A stretch of 64,000 nucleotides of DNA from Agapanthus africanus (GCA_030015575.1 JASDDO010000026.1:452019096-452083095), one strand, 5' to 3'. Counted from the stretch's first letter, positions 45,175 to 57,190 are shown. A program made the numbers and translations. Notes: a model not told the origin generated them from the letters alone.

Positions 45175-46094
45175 GTAGCTACCTTTTTATTTTGAAATTC
45201 GATTCTACAACATCTTTAGGTTTCTTTTACTTTCATTAATCACATTAATGATGTCCCATCAATTAAGTACCTGAACATCACAGATAAATACGACGTACAC
45301 TTATGCCATCCGCATTCGCCTCGATGTCCCCTCGTGCACCGTTAGGTTAGGTAACTAACGGCAGAGCGGGGCAGGGCTAGCGCGGGTGTAAAACATAAGT
45401 AACGTCTATATAATATATCATATATACTATATACAGTATCTATCACAGAACATCACATGATCACATCACAGATATCGCAGCAGAAGAAACATATGAAATA
45501 TTGAATATACTAGGACGTCCATGTTTTCAACACGAGCCAGTATAAATTCCACGGTCGTGATGAATAGCCAAACCCACACCCTTAGACCCCTACGAGAGCG
45601 GCAAGCAACCCTGCCAATTCTAGAGTTAGGAGACCCGGACTCGACTCCTCGAGTTGGTCTCCCACTGGACTCCAGAACCCGGTTACTTGTGCTCCCCTCC
45701 TTGGGTCTATCCTAGTGCGGAAAAGTAAATAATATACAAAAGGTGACAACTTCCGCAACCTGGAAGTGCCCCAATAAAAGAATATTACATACAAGTTTTT
45801 ACATGAATGAAAATGAAAAACACTCATCTCACATAAAAAAACCCCGGCTATTCAAACACGACGATCCAATATAACATATCCAGCAACACATAACATCACA
45901 TGTCATCAACGTAAGTAAATATGCGCATCCCAATTGTCGTTGACATATAGCAACGAAACCGGCGATATCATATATTACACTTACGGTCACAGAAAAGAAA
46001 GTGTAAAACTACAACAGTTGGAATCCGCAACCTCCATAGACATCTCATGCCTAATCAAATGAATTCCTTAGACATCACATGCCTAACAATTATA

Positions 46095-46440
46095 AACCCC
46101 GCATTTTAGTCTCAAAATCGAAAACACTTTTCAATACCAAGTCGGGCAATTCAACAGGATTCCCGTCATCCTGATCGAATGCTCATCGCAAACTTCAGTA
46201 GGCGGCCGCACCCCCCGATACCGTCGACGAAGTGCACCAAGGTGGAACACCGCTGCCGCATGCACCCGAACGGATGCTTTCGGCGACGGGGTTCTCCTAC
46301 AGTCACTTGGTCGGGGCTATGGAGCGAGGCTGTCTATTAAGTTTACCCGGCGAGTATCCGCGTACACTACGTGATTGCGACGGACTTTTGATCACATCAA
46401 AATTCCGTGGCAACCGATCAAGTGAGACTAAAGTGCTATG
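46095..46440. other. GC-rich segment of unknown origin in the F leader
   Basis: This segment interrupts leader sequence otherwise shared with E; flanks match E at about 30100-30130. The core from 46200 is GC-rich and contains GGCGGCCGC followed by GATACCGTCGAC. An open plus-strand frame runs from about 46203 to 46447 (Met at 46232), and a minus-strand frame is also open over part of it. I recognise neither product. It could be a captured host gene fragment. The NotI/SalI-like words also resemble a cloning polylinker, so contamination or an assembly artefact should be excluded. Confidence 0.45.
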
Positions 46441-47036
46441 TTTATAACATTCATTCAGTTATCTCATAACTACTTGTGAATTCCAAATGTTGTATCACAT
46501 TCCGGATAATTAGAAAATGTTAAACTTTCCGATCGAACAATCGAACACCCAAGTTTTCCCGATACAGATCAACACATGAAACAAGTCTAAAAACATTCAG
46601 TTCGTGCCTCAGTACCAACGGTCCAGCCGTAGAAGGGTCAAGCCAACGCCTCACATGTGGCACGCCGTACTGTCCCAAACCCGAAGGTTCAAAGGGCAGT
46701 TGAAGACGGTCACATAATCGAGTTAAGGTTTGTTGTCTTCTAGAGGGACCATCGCGTTACTTGCACTACTTAGAACGTCGTTAAACTACGGAAAAATCTA
46801 ACACTTGGAAATTTCCCGACAGGGGAAAAATTGGGTATTTATATCCGGTCGAACCTTTTAACATACTCTAAAATATCCGGAAAGTCACACAGACAAAATT
46901 TGATAATCCGATCGAATCATCGATTCCCAAAGCAACCCTAGAATACTCAACTCTTGAGTCAAATTAAAAATTCCCAGAAAACTCAGCATAATTAAATAGG
47001 AATTACTGTGCAAAAAGGGGAGTATGACGTCATTAT

Positions 47037-47088
47037 CTTGCCGCGGAACCGCCGCAGAATGCAGGCTTCTGCCGCGGTTCCGCCGCCG
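47037..47088 (-). repeat. GC-rich hairpin about 200 nt after the PBS of copia F
   Basis: Plus-strand arms CCGCGGAACCGCCGCAGAA and TTCTGCCGCGGTTCCGCC, with a short loop. Counterpart of 16730-16782 and 29523-29565. Confidence 0.75.
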
Positions 47089-47272
47089 TTTGCACTGTTC
47101 ATGAATTAAATTTTGCACCGTAATTCTTATAATTTCCTGCTGAATTTTTTAAGCATTTTTAATGTGGAAAAATCCCAGTTTTTAGAAAAAGTCCAGAGAG
47201 CATGTAAAACTTAGGGTTTCGGGTTCGATCGGGTTTCAAACATCGTCTAGACTTCGCCTAAGGCTCTAGCTA

Positions 47273-47285
47273 GGCTCTGATACCA
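47273..47285 (-). promoter_or_regulatory. Primer binding site of copia F (initiator tRNA-Met)
   Basis: GGCTCTGATACCA on the plus strand, perfect TGGTATCAGAGCC in element sense, one base inside the LTR. Confidence 0.93.
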
Positions 47286-47286
47286 C

Positions 47287-49506
47287 TGTAGGGTTCCTAG
47301 GCACTCTCAAGAGGTCTCACAAGGCATCAACCATGCCAATTTCAAAAATTACGGTGCCGAGAAACCCTAGACTACGGATCGTTAGCTAGATGTCTAGGCG
47401 AAAAAGAAGCTAGTTAACAACTTAACTAAATGGTAAACGGAAATACAACCTTTGTAGATCCGGTGCTCCACCTCCCTAGCTCCACGATGAAGTCCCCTTG
47501 CTGTCCAAAACAAATCCCGGGCTCTAGCGTTGGCTTCATCGGAGAAAAAGCGGGTTAGGTCATCGACGACGATGCCGAAGATGATCTACGTCGAGGCATC
47601 GCTAGATCAAGCTCCACCTTCACCAAGCCATGAAAACTTGTGAAGGAAACACCCTATACTACTTGGAAAGAGGTAGAGGATGAAGAAATAGGAAGTGGGT
47701 TCACATTAGAATTGGATTTCTCACTCTTTTTCATCAATCACCATTGATGAAGTCAAGCTTTTTCATCATGAAGTGAAGAAGAAGAAGAAGATAAAGTTAT
47801 GATAAGTATTATGAAAAGAATAATAAAATGATTCTTATCATAAAATTAACCATGGTAATGTGTAGAGAATAAACTAGGGTTAGTTGGAATGGTTAGGGTT
47901 AAGGATGAGATAAGAATGGTGGACTAGGTCAAAGCTTCATGAAGCTTCAACAAAACTACAAATAAAGCCACCATTCTTTTCTTATCATTTCCAAAATGAA
48001 TAAACAAATAAGTAAATGAATAAGAAAATGAAAAACAAAACCCTAACCATTTAAATAACCATGGTTTAATCTTTACACAAACACAAGTAAGTATGTATCA
48101 TCAAACATGATACAATCAAGTGCACAAAAGTATATCACATATACAACTTGTGAACTTCAAGTGAGAAAATCCATTTAAAGTGAACCAATACTAGTTAATG
48201 CAAAGTAATATATCAAATATATAATTATACATTAAATCATTAAATCAACACTTGATTTAACGATCCGGTCATATCGCATATAACCGACTAGTATCCTATG
48301 TATCGGCTTATCGAATCAATACTTGATTCGATAACTAGGTTATATCGCATATAACCAATCGATACATTTATCGCGAGAATGAAATACGGTATCACATACA
48401 CGCATGATTCTCGGTCCCGCACATATCTCATATGCGCTCCTATTTCGTTTTGCTTGAGCTAGGAAACCTCTGTGTAGGACTCTAAAGACTCATCAATACG
48501 CCGGCAGCAGGTGATGATCATATCAATCACCCACAAGCCACAAGCGGTCTGCTAAACGTAACGGCCACCCGGGTATTGAGCGATCAGAAGATCGACGAGC
48601 AAGCCCTCTCACACTCCAGTGAATCCAACCAGTAACACTTACCGTACAGTCTGGTCTGATCGTCTGATATGTCGCATATCTCGCCTAGGGGTGGTAAACG
48701 TCAGACCCCAATAGCTCGATAAGTCGTGTCGATATGAGGTCTATAACACTTCGAGAAACTACAGGTAAAACTTACCAGTAAATCTCAGCAACCCTGGCCA
48801 GGGATTTCCGGTTACAGCCAATCGAACACAGCGCAACATCAACCCCCTATACCGGGAGAGACGAATCCCCTCCTATCGCTCATTGCCTCCATGTGACTCG
48901 GGACTGTACCCAAAAACCACCGTTTTGCACGCCCTCTTGGACGTGGTAAGGTGGAAATCAAAGCACAGTGGGAACCACACAAGACTCTATGACGATCTCG
49001 GGTCAACAGACTACTCTGTACCAGTGTCACCAGAGAACTGCCATCTGACGTAAGGTATAATACCATCTGGGAGTTTTCGGTGAGTCCGTCCAGTGTACCC
49101 AGTCTCTACTGAGCACCCGTATATCATCTCTGATGTCAAACACCAATGGATATGGGATCATCCATCGCCCATCTGTATGGGTCGAGAAGGTATACGCTAG
49201 TCTACTCTGGTATATCGATGCCCCGTCTCGATATACCCACGACTAGGGACTTTGAAGGATGTACTTATGGATTACCATGTCCCCACTAGTATGATCCGCA
49301 TCATAGTCCAGGTAGTCAAGTACACATCCTAAGGGCTTTACCAACATGTAACAGAGAGACAATCAGTGTACACGTTAAGGTAAAGATCAACCAGATAGTA
49401 TACTATCATGTCGAGCAAGAAAGTCCTCCCTATATATGTCCAAGCATCCACTACAATATACATCCTATGTATAGTAATGGCCTCTAGGGCATACATATAA
49501 CTAACA
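47287..49506 (-). repeat. 5' LTR of copia element F (2220 bp)
   Basis: Near-identical partner of 39122-41341; see that entry. It ends CTAACA at 49506, followed by the GTTGT target duplication. Confidence 0.93.
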
Positions 49507-49511
49507 GTTGT
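49507..49511. repeat. Target site duplication of copia F, right copy (GTTGT)
   Basis: Pairs with 39117-39121. Confidence 0.93.
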
Positions 49512-52006
49512 AATGATAATTTATAATCTGTCTCCTTGGTTGGCTATGGACCAATCATACTTTATGATGCCTCTTCTTATCGACGAACCAAACTCACCGG
49601 GGAACAATATCGACGTCTATCTCCGACCTCTGATCGAGGAGTTGAAATCTTTGTTCATTGATGGTGTAGAGACATACGATGCAAACACAAATACAGCCTT
49701 CATACTGTGTGCGACTTTAATGTGGACAATTAATGACTTTCCTGCGTATGGAATGCTATCAGGTTGGTCTGTACATGATCACAAAGCATGTCCTCATTGC
49801 CATGAACACACAACATCGAAATTCTTGAATTTTAGCAGGAAGGTTTGTTATTGCAGCCATCGACGTTTCCTGCCTCCAGACCACCCCTATAGGTTAGACA
49901 CGGTTCACTTTGATGGTCATCAGGAGCTTCTTGGACCTCCATCCCCATTGTCCAGAGAGGACGTGACTGCTCAATGGGATGTTTACAATAATTTGACCTT
50001 CGGGATGGATCCGACGAAACAGGTCAAACCACCATTTTGGAACAAGTTAAGCATTTTCTTCGAGCTTCCGTACTGGTCAACAAATTTAGTGCGTCATTGT
50101 CTGGACGTCATGCATATAGAGAAGGGAGTATCAGAGCACATACTCAACTTGCTTCTTTGTAAAGAAGGGAAATCGAAAGACAACCTGAATGCTCAGATGG
50201 ATCTACAGGAGTGGGGAATAAGAAGTGAATTGCACCCTAGACCGGTAGCGGGTAAACCCGGCAAGTTTGTACTTACCAATGCCGCTTATCATATGTCACA
50301 ACCGGAGAAGAAAAGATTCCTGCAGGTGTTGCATGATTTGAAAGTTCCCACAGGTTTCTCAGGATCATTCAGCAAGAAAATAAAAATTATGAAAGGCAAG
50401 ATCGATGGGCTAGAAAGTCATGATCATCATGTTATCGTGGAGCACCTTCTTCTATTAGCCCTTAGGACTTCTCTCCCCGAATCGGTTGGTCTAGTAATCA
50501 ACGACCTATGTTGTTTTTTCAGAGAGTTGTGTGCTAAAACACTGGAGGTTGTGACGCTGGATAAACTTGAAAATTCTATTGCGTTGATACTTTGCAAGTT
50601 TGAGCGTATTTTCCCACCGTCATTCTTCGATATCATAATACACTTGACGGTTCATCTTGCAACTGAGGCTAACTTAGCCGGACCGGTACAATATCGATGG
50701 ATGTATCCCGTTGATAGGTACATGTATTTTTTCGTTTCGTGCAATTTATAAATTTATTGTTGTCCTGTATGCCCGTATTTATTTATTCAACATATTTTCA
50801 TTAGGTACCTCTACACTCTTAAAAATTATATACGCAATAAAAATCGACCAGAGAGTTCTATCATGCAAGGATATCTTCTTGATGAAGCAACCACATTTTG
50901 TTCCCGCTATCTGGACGAGAACATTGAGACAAGACTTAACCGGCCTCGAAGAATTCAAGACGGGCCATATGGTAAATCCGAGTATAAGAGGGTAGACACT
51001 ATGTTTATCAACAAGATATACCGGTTTATCTTGCTTAATTCCGCATGTCTTGAACAAATTAGAGAGTAATTTTTTTGGATTAATTGTTATATTTGTGTTT
51101 GTGTGTGTATGAAATGATATAATATTAATATCACCATTGTTTGTCGAAAACAGAATTCATTTTAACGAGGTACGTGAGGGGCATCCTGATTGGAACGAAG
51201 AACGATTGGAAAAATATCATCAGGATAATTTTTGTGATTGGGTCACAGATCATGTAAGTTATTCCAATAACATTTTATTGCTATCAGTTTTAATCTAAAC
51301 TTGTATCGTTATGTTTTTTTCGTAAAATTTGTTTTGTTAGATCCATGATCCGAACTTGTGTGCATCATTTGAGAGTGATTCAAGATGTTTAGCTTAATTT
51401 CCTAGTATGGAGGTTGCATATTACAAAGGATTTGGTTTCCTTGGATACAAATTCGAAGTTAAGGACATAGAAACATCTAGAACCACTCAGAATAGTGGGA
51501 TTGCGACGATAGGATCGGACGGTGTGATTTATTATGGGTACTTAAATTGTATACTCGGCATCCACTATCCCGGATGATCAGAACCCTTTTATATGTTCCA
51601 GTGTACTTGGTACGATACGCGAACCGATACGGATAAGTGGAGAAGCAATCTTGGGACTTGGAAAGATGAATATGGATTGACCAGTGTGAATACACTTCGA
51701 TTTTACGGTCAGGAAGATCCGTTTATCTTTCCAAACCAAGCGTTCCAAGTATACTACTCACAGTGTTTGAAGCATTCAGGATGGAGTGTTGTATGCCGAT
51801 GGAAACCCAGATATGTCTACGATGTCCCAGAATTCGAGGAAAGCGATGGGGATGAAGAAGAGAGAAGGCTTAGAGTGCTCCGACAGTCTGTTTCGAAGGA
51901 CGGGTTGTCTTCGGCCTATCATGAAGTTACGTAGGTTAGAAATGACATCGACGATGAAATCCAAGTTGATATGTATAATGCGCCCACGAAACGAAAAAGG
52001 TTATCA
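49512..52006 (+). pseudogene. CACTA TNP2-like transposase, C-terminal part (spliced)
   Basis: Continues the frame of 38031-39121. A 412-codon open stretch from 49513 holds the rest of the TNP2 core: DEPNSPGNNIDVYLRPLIEE, MWTINDFPAYGMLSGWS, a CPHC zinc-like pair, and LDVMHIEKGVSEHIL. The DUF4218-like part then continues across introns at 50718-50804 and 51066-51153 (both GT..AG, frame kept) into HFNEVREGHPDWNEERL. A further intron runs 51254-51340. The last exon (51341 to about 52006) resembles DUF4216 (NSGI, YYGYLN, MFQCTWYDT) and has stops at 51395, 51575 and 51932. The transposase would bind and cut element ends in the nucleus. Confidence 0.9.
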
Positions 52007-52112
52007 GTAATGTTATATTATTACTTCACATTTTACGATCTATACATATATAATCAATACTTTTAATGATTGTCTAATGCGTCCACGAACCGTTTATCTA
52101 GATTTGATGACG

Positions 52113-54961
52113 ATGTCGGGAGCAGCGAGGGCTGGCAGGAGCTCCATCCGCGGCAGAGGCAGAGGCAGAGCGGTTCTGCCGCCCGGAGAGCTGCGTAGGG
52201 AGCTTCAGAGGGCCGGTCTTGCACCCAGATCGGAGACCCCTTCGGATGCCTCCTTCCGTGTGGATTTTGCTACACCTCCAGGTATATTGCACGCATATCC
52301 ATTTTGAATGTAATATTATAGATATTCATGCCTGTTTATGTCAAAATTACTTATATTGTCAATATTTGATTGTCTAGTTGTTGGTGATGCGTCCACATCA
52401 AGGACAGAGGCAACTCCCGCTCCTCCAGGTATGTTTATATATCATATAGTGCATGTATATTGATTTAGAATGCTATATCATAAATATACACACATTCCTT
52501 TTGCTCTTACTTAGATAGTAATTTTTATTATTGTCTAACTGTAGGTGGTGACACCACCGCACCTGCGGGTATGTTTTTATATCCTATAGTGCATGCATAT
52601 TGATTTAGAACGTTATATTATTGATCTACACATTCTTTTTGCAATTACTTATATAATCTATTTTTAATTGTCTAATTATAGGTGGTGCGTCCATATCTGA
52701 CGCCGGGGCTACTCCTGCCAGTTCCGTACCCTCCGCATCGTCTGTAGGTTAGTATGAATAAATGTAAAATATTTATTCATTTTACATATGCTCTATAGAA
52801 TAAATACGAACTTCATGGAAATTTAGCGTCAATGTTTATTTTCTAGTTGGAGGGGATGCGTCCGCATCCGGGACACCGGCTGTTCCTCACCGGAGGAACT
52901 ATCGTCCCGCTCGTGCTGCTGCCCGGGCCCAGGCTCGTGCTTTAGTCACCGGAGGTATATATCACACTTCAATTTTCGTTTAACCTTGATTTCATAATAC
53001 AACTTTGTCTTAATATTGATTGTCTTGATATTTCTTGCAGACGCAGGGCCTCCCCATCCCCAGAGGGGGACTCGAGGCCCGAATCAGTCCCATAGGCTGA
53101 GGCCTGACAGAGCTAGGCGGTAGGCATCATTCCCCCTCTTTTTTACCTTTGACTATCGCTATACTGGTCCTCATGCCAAGAGGTTCGGCAGGTATATGGG
53201 GGATGAGAGCCGGCTCGTGAAGAACTATCCATTTCACGTTGAGTGGGGCGAGCAGCACCTGCGCTCCTTCGCCTGCTTCTTTGATCAGGCTCGGGTATTA
53301 ATATATATTTTCATTTGATTTATCCAATATATTTATTATTAACACTTGCAATCTAATAACAATGTTTTTTAGTATTTTCAGTTGGATTACGATTTTCAGC
53401 CTGTACCCGACCCTGATCACCCTGGGAGGGTGCTCAACCTTCATGCTCTGTACAATGGCCTGATGAAGAACATGCAGACCAAGGTCCGATACAACAGGAA
53501 TGAGCTGAAGGCCGAATGCTACTCCCTGTGGATGGCGACCCCCGAGGCAGAGAGAGCGGCCCTCCTATTTACTCCGGCGTTTGCGAGAGTCGACGTAGAG
53601 GCATGGCCTTTATTGTGCGAATATTTCGACTCTCAACGCAAACAGGTATGTATTTTAAATGTATTTCATTGTTTTAGATATAATTTATTTTTTTTTGTTC
53701 CTTAATTAGAAAACTTAATGTGAATGCGTTGTGCAGAAACAGGCCGCTCAAAATATAGAGAATAGGAAATTGACGAAGAGGGATCGCCCCACTTACACAG
53801 GTGGCTCGAGAAATATTACTCGAGCCATGGAGTTATCGGTAAATTACAATAAACCGGCCTTTGTGATATAATGCAATATTAAGAGTTATTTTCTTATATA
53901 TCTAATATTAAGAGTTATTTTCTAATATTGCAGACAGCTCAGACCCTGGCACAAGGTGGTACACCGAGCATGCTGTCCGCATATCTTGCCGTCCACGGCA
54001 CCTCGACAGATCCCGCCACGGATGAGCTTCGATATCCCGACGTCGCTACCTAGGAGTATTGCGTAAGTGTTAATATTTATTCAACCCATATTTAAAATTT
54101 TAGTTTTGGAAGGTTCAAATTTAAATTTTATACTTATACTTTACTGCTTAATGTGAGTGTAGGAGCGGGTGGTTGAGCAGGCCGAGGCCTCGGGGATCGA
54201 TTTTACCGGACAGAGCGATCCGAGGCTGCTGACCCCAGTCCTGGATGCTGCACATGGAGGGCACCACAGAGGTTGGGAGAGAGGCCGGGGAATGGGCCCA
54301 AGCTAGACCCATAAGAGGTTGGACTCCACCCCGGCGGTTGCTTCCTCCGTCTCCAGTGAGCGACATGTCCAGCTGGAACTGGAGAGCTTGAAGGCCACTG
54401 TTCAGGAATTGAAGGAGATGCTGGTATGTATACTACTTAATAGTAAAATATCATGTCATATTATAGATATCAACATATCCAATATTAGTACGTAGCCCGA
54501 GCTTATTTGGTTGTAGACTTAGGTTTGAGTAATCATACATACATATCTAATTAAAATAAACTACGGTTTTCAAAACTAGATATCCAAATGGGGTTTCGAA
54601 ATAACTTGATAATGATACGAATTCGAATAATACACAGTTCTTACACGCTTATTACACACGTTAGGTCCAGACGAGACATGGTACATCGGCCGAGCCTCCA
54701 CATGCATCTCTTTCGGCTGCGGCTCCGCAAGCCACTACATCGGCTGCGGTTCCGCAGACAGCTCCTATAACTCCACCGCCCGCTCAGACTCCCGCAGCCA
54801 TAGCTCCGCAAGACACTACCTTGATGGCGGCTGCGCAGACCACATCGCCAGCTCCACAGCCCGCTCAGACTCCCGCAAGCGCCGAATTGCATGATTTATT
54901 GACCGAGGAGCAGGCGCGCCAGATTCTAGCGTTTATCAGAGGTGGAGCAGGAACGAGCTAG
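52113..54961 (+). pseudogene. CACTA second gene, PF03004 (Ptta/En/Spm) type, eleven exons
   Basis: Start MSGAARAGRSSIRGRGRGR at 52113, then exons 52113-52281, 52378-52428, 52545-52568, 52682-52747, 52847-52954, 53041-53294, about 53381-53645, 53737-53838, 53934-54062, 54163-54423 and 54665-54961, ending at TAG. The middle (PFHVEWGEQHLRSFACFFDQ, WPLLCEYFDSQ, IENRKLTKRDRPTYTGGS) matches the plant transposase PF03004 pattern. A coiled-coil-like stretch (LELESLKATVQELKEML) and an Ala/Pro-rich tail follow. In-frame TAGs at 53121, 54051 and 54304 likely replace CAG. By analogy to TNPA it would bind the subterminal repeats. Exon borders are inferred from splice consensus and frame. Confidence 0.78.
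52282..52954 (+). repeat. Tandem exon-intron modules in the second CACTA gene
   Basis: Exons 2-5 start with related words (GGTGATGCGTCC, GGTGGTGACACC, GGTGGTGCGTCC, GGGGATGCGTCC). Introns 2 and 3 are near-identical (ATAGTGCATG-ATATTGATTTAGAA). Exon lengths are 51, 24, 66 and 108 nt, all multiples of three with phase 1 at both sides. Confidence 0.75.
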
Positions 54962-55239
54962 GGTAGCTTTTTGATTCTTAATTTTTGAAACATGTATTTA
55001 TTTATATGATACATATTGTACTACATTTTGGACGATATTGATATTGGTGGTCCTACGGTGTTTATATTTATATCATATTCTGTTTTTTGGTTTCTTTTGT
55101 ATATTATATGCGTGAGATGTGATTATGAATATTGCGATATATGTCGTGTGATGATTAATTTTATATTTGATTGATGTATATATTATTATGCACAGGGCGA
55201 GAAAAAAATAGGCAGCCCTTTTTTTAAAAAAAAACTGAT
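54962..55239. other. CACTA 3' flank of the second gene
   Basis: AT-rich sequence between the stop at 54961 and the subterminal repeats; presumably 3' untranslated region. I see no gene in it. Confidence 0.5.
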
Positions 55240-55376
55240 AATATGTACCTACGGATTAATCCGTAGGTACACACGTTGCCCCTACGGATTAAACCGTAGG
55301 GGCAAAATATCAGAATAACTGATATTTTCCCCTGTGATCTCATATCAAGGGGTTGGGATTGCCCCTACGGATACCC
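55240..55376. repeat. Right subterminal CCCTACGG motif array of the CACTA element
   Basis: Includes CCTACGGATTAATCCGTAGG and CCCCTACGGATTAAACCGTAGGGG-like inverted pairs (written here as motif types), plus CCCCTACGG close to the end. Mirrors the left array. Confidence 0.85.
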
Positions 55377-55377
55377 T

Positions 55378-55391
55378 TATTTGTAGTAGTG
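55378..55391 (-). repeat. Right terminal inverted repeat of the CACTA element
   Basis: TTATTTGTAGTAGTG-type end; minus strand reads CACTACTACAAATA. Confidence 0.9.
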
Positions 55392-56285
55392 ATTATCTAA
55401 TATAAGCTCGCTTTATTGATTCATTTTCTCACCGGATAATACATTGATATATACACGATATATGTTAATTGTATTATTTTCTTTTGTTACAAAAATATAT
55501 TATATATGTGATATATAATATTGTAACAAGTTATAATTACAAATGCAACATGATTTGTGGAGATTAAACATGGTTAGGGTTTGATTTGGGTTAGCATTTT
55601 CATGAAGCTTCTAGAAGCTTTATGTTTTTTTTTTAAGCAAAGATATTTTGCGTTGATATTTTGGAGATATTATTTAACCCAACCCAAACCCTTAACTCTA
55701 GTCAATTCTCTACATGCGTTAATACTTGATATTATTAACTCAAGGTTGTTTTTTAACCATAGTAATAATTCATTATTCATCACAAAAGACTTCATCTTCT
55801 TCTTCCTCCATGAAAAGCTTGCTAGCTTTTTGTAAAGTGATGAATTAGTGTGAGAATTTGAAAATAAAAGAGAGCTAAATTCCTACTTCATCATCCTTAT
55901 CTATTCTAGCCACTTAGATTAGGGTGTTCACTTCTCTAATACTTGATTAGAGAAGTGAGAGCTTGAGTTAAAGATTCTTCAAGGTAGATCATCTTCGAAA
56001 AGGAAGACTTCAAGCAAGCATGAATCGTTCGGCTTGTGGAGCCTCTCTAGAGTCCGAAAGTTCATGGATCGCAGTGAAGGGACTACTACTCGGAGCTAAT
56101 GAAGCGAATGAACGGACTACAAAGGTTGTAATCCCTTTCTCTTAGATGTAAAGTTGTTTACATGCTTTGTTAACCCTAATTATCTAGCAAAGATCATCGC
56201 TTTAGGTTGTTCGGCACTTCTAAATTTTAAATTTGGCATGGTTGATGCCTTATAGACCCTTATGATAGTGCCTAGTAACCCTACA
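55392..56285 (+). repeat. 3' LTR of copia element E, second part
   Basis: Begins with the ATT duplication and aligns with 28429-29320, ending ACCCTACA at 56285. The target duplication GACTA of E follows. Confidence 0.92.
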
Positions 56286-56290
56286 GACTA
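56286..56290. repeat. Target site duplication of copia E, right copy (GACTA)
   Basis: Pairs with 27125-27129. Confidence 0.93.
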
Positions 56291-57190
56291 AACAAGCTTA
56301 ATAAAGATTGATATTTAAATCCTTTTGAATATAAATCTTATACAACTTGTCAGTCTTGTATCAAAGGGAAAATGACCAAAACTCCGTTTACTGGACACGG
56401 AGAAAGAGCTACTGAGCTTTTGGGCCTCAGACATAGTGATGTATGTGGGCCAATGTATACACATGCAAGAGGCAATTTTTCTTACTTCATAACTTTTACT
56501 GATGATTTCTTAAGATTCGGTCATGTGTTTTTATTGAAGCATAAGTCCGAAGTTTTCGAAAAATTCAAAGAGTACAAAATTGAAGTGGAAAAACAAACAG
56601 GAATGAGCATCAAAATACTCCGATCAGATCGAGGTGGATAGTATCTTAGTACAGAGTTTTCGAACTTCCTAAAAGAGAATGGGATTCTCTCTCAGCTCAC
56701 CCCCATTACACAACATAGCACAACGGTGTGTCAGAGCAAGGGAATCGCACCCTATTTGATATGGTGCGATCCATGATGAGTGATGCTGAGTCATCTCTCT
56801 CCTTTTGGGGGTATGCATTAGAGACTGCAGCTTTTCTGTTGAACAAAGTTCCAACCAAGACCGTGTCTACCACTCCATATGAGATATGGTATGTGAAGAG
56901 ACCATCTCTTAAACGAGTTAAGATTTGGGGTTGTCCGGCTTTTGTCAAAAAGCAGAATCCAGAGAAACTCGAGACAATATCGGTCAAGTGTATATTTGTG
57001 GGATATCCGAAACATTCGTTTGGATATCTTTTCTACCATAAGGAGGAACAAAAAGTGTTTGTTTCTCAATATGCCACATTTTATGAAAATGAGATTTTTC
57101 CAAATGATACTGATGGCAATATAGTAGATCTAGAAGAGATTCTAGAGACACAAGTTACAAATGACGACTTGGTTGAACCGATGTTGCAAC
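56291..57190 (+). pseudogene. Copia element D integrase (continued)
   Basis: Resumes the integrase cut at 27129. CQSC-like finger end, MTKTPFTGHGERATELLG, then Asp in SDVCGPM and Asp in SDRGG. A TAG at 56639-56641 follows SDRGG in place of Glu. A frame change occurs near PPYTPQH. The open piece from 56728 reads MSEQGNRTLFDMVRSMMSD (the catalytic Glu is kept but its neighbours RR are changed to QG) through WGYALETAAFLLN, KIWGCPAFVKK and FVGYPKHSFGYLFY into the linker. Confidence 0.87.

Larger units (their letters stand above)
44151..47272 (-). other. Untranslated leader of copia element F
   Basis: About 3.1 kb from PBS to the gag remnant. It holds the GC-rich hairpin (47037-47088), an extra GC-rich segment not seen in E (about 46095-46440), and a tandem hairpin module (44930-45030 and 45076-45174). 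The triple hairpins (44591-44781) and a GAAA-loop hairpin (44355-44368) complete it. Otherwise no gene-like feature. Confidence 0.8.
39122..49506 (-). mobile_element. Copia element F (gag-deleted, recent insertion)
   Basis: A complete minus-strand Ty1/copia insertion: 5' LTR 47287-49506, PBS 47273-47285, leader, decayed pol, polypurine tract, 3' LTR 39122-41341 and target duplication GTTGT. The two LTRs are both 2220 bp and differ at only about eleven positions in the first ~850 bases compared by eye. Like E it lacks the gag core. Pol is badly frame-shifted. It lies inside the TNP2-like gene, whose frame on both sides remains open. Confidence 0.93.
36561..55391 (+). mobile_element. CACTA (En/Spm-type) DNA transposon, interrupted by copia F
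   Basis: Terminal inverted repeats start CACTACTA at the left, with the complement TAGTAGTG at the right, flanked by a 3-bp duplication. Subterminal arrays of CCCCTACGG/CCGTAGGGG motifs lie inside both ends. It carries two plus-strand genes: a TNP2-like transposase (38031-52006, split by copia F) and a PF03004-like second gene (52113-54961). Without F it is about 8.4 kb. Both genes contain in-frame stops, so this copy is probably not self-sufficient. Confidence 0.93.
27130..56285 (+). mobile_element. Copia element E (gag-deleted), interrupted by a CACTA element
   Basis: A complete Ty1/copia insertion with 2.2-kb LTRs (27130-29320, and 35259-36560 plus 55392-56285), PBS, long leader, a pol frame at 31939-35244, a polypurine tract and a 5-bp target duplication. 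Its 3' LTR was later split by the CACTA transposon. The UBN2 gag core is missing, as in element F, while protease, integrase, RT and RNase H remain in one continuous frame with four in-frame stops. The net element without the CACTA is about 10.3 kb. Confidence 0.9.

Noticed and set aside
54641..54892. Minus-strand repetitive ORF over the last exon of the second CACTA gene
   Set aside because: Antisense of the Ala/Pro-rich repeat exon; splice structure and frame support the plus strand.
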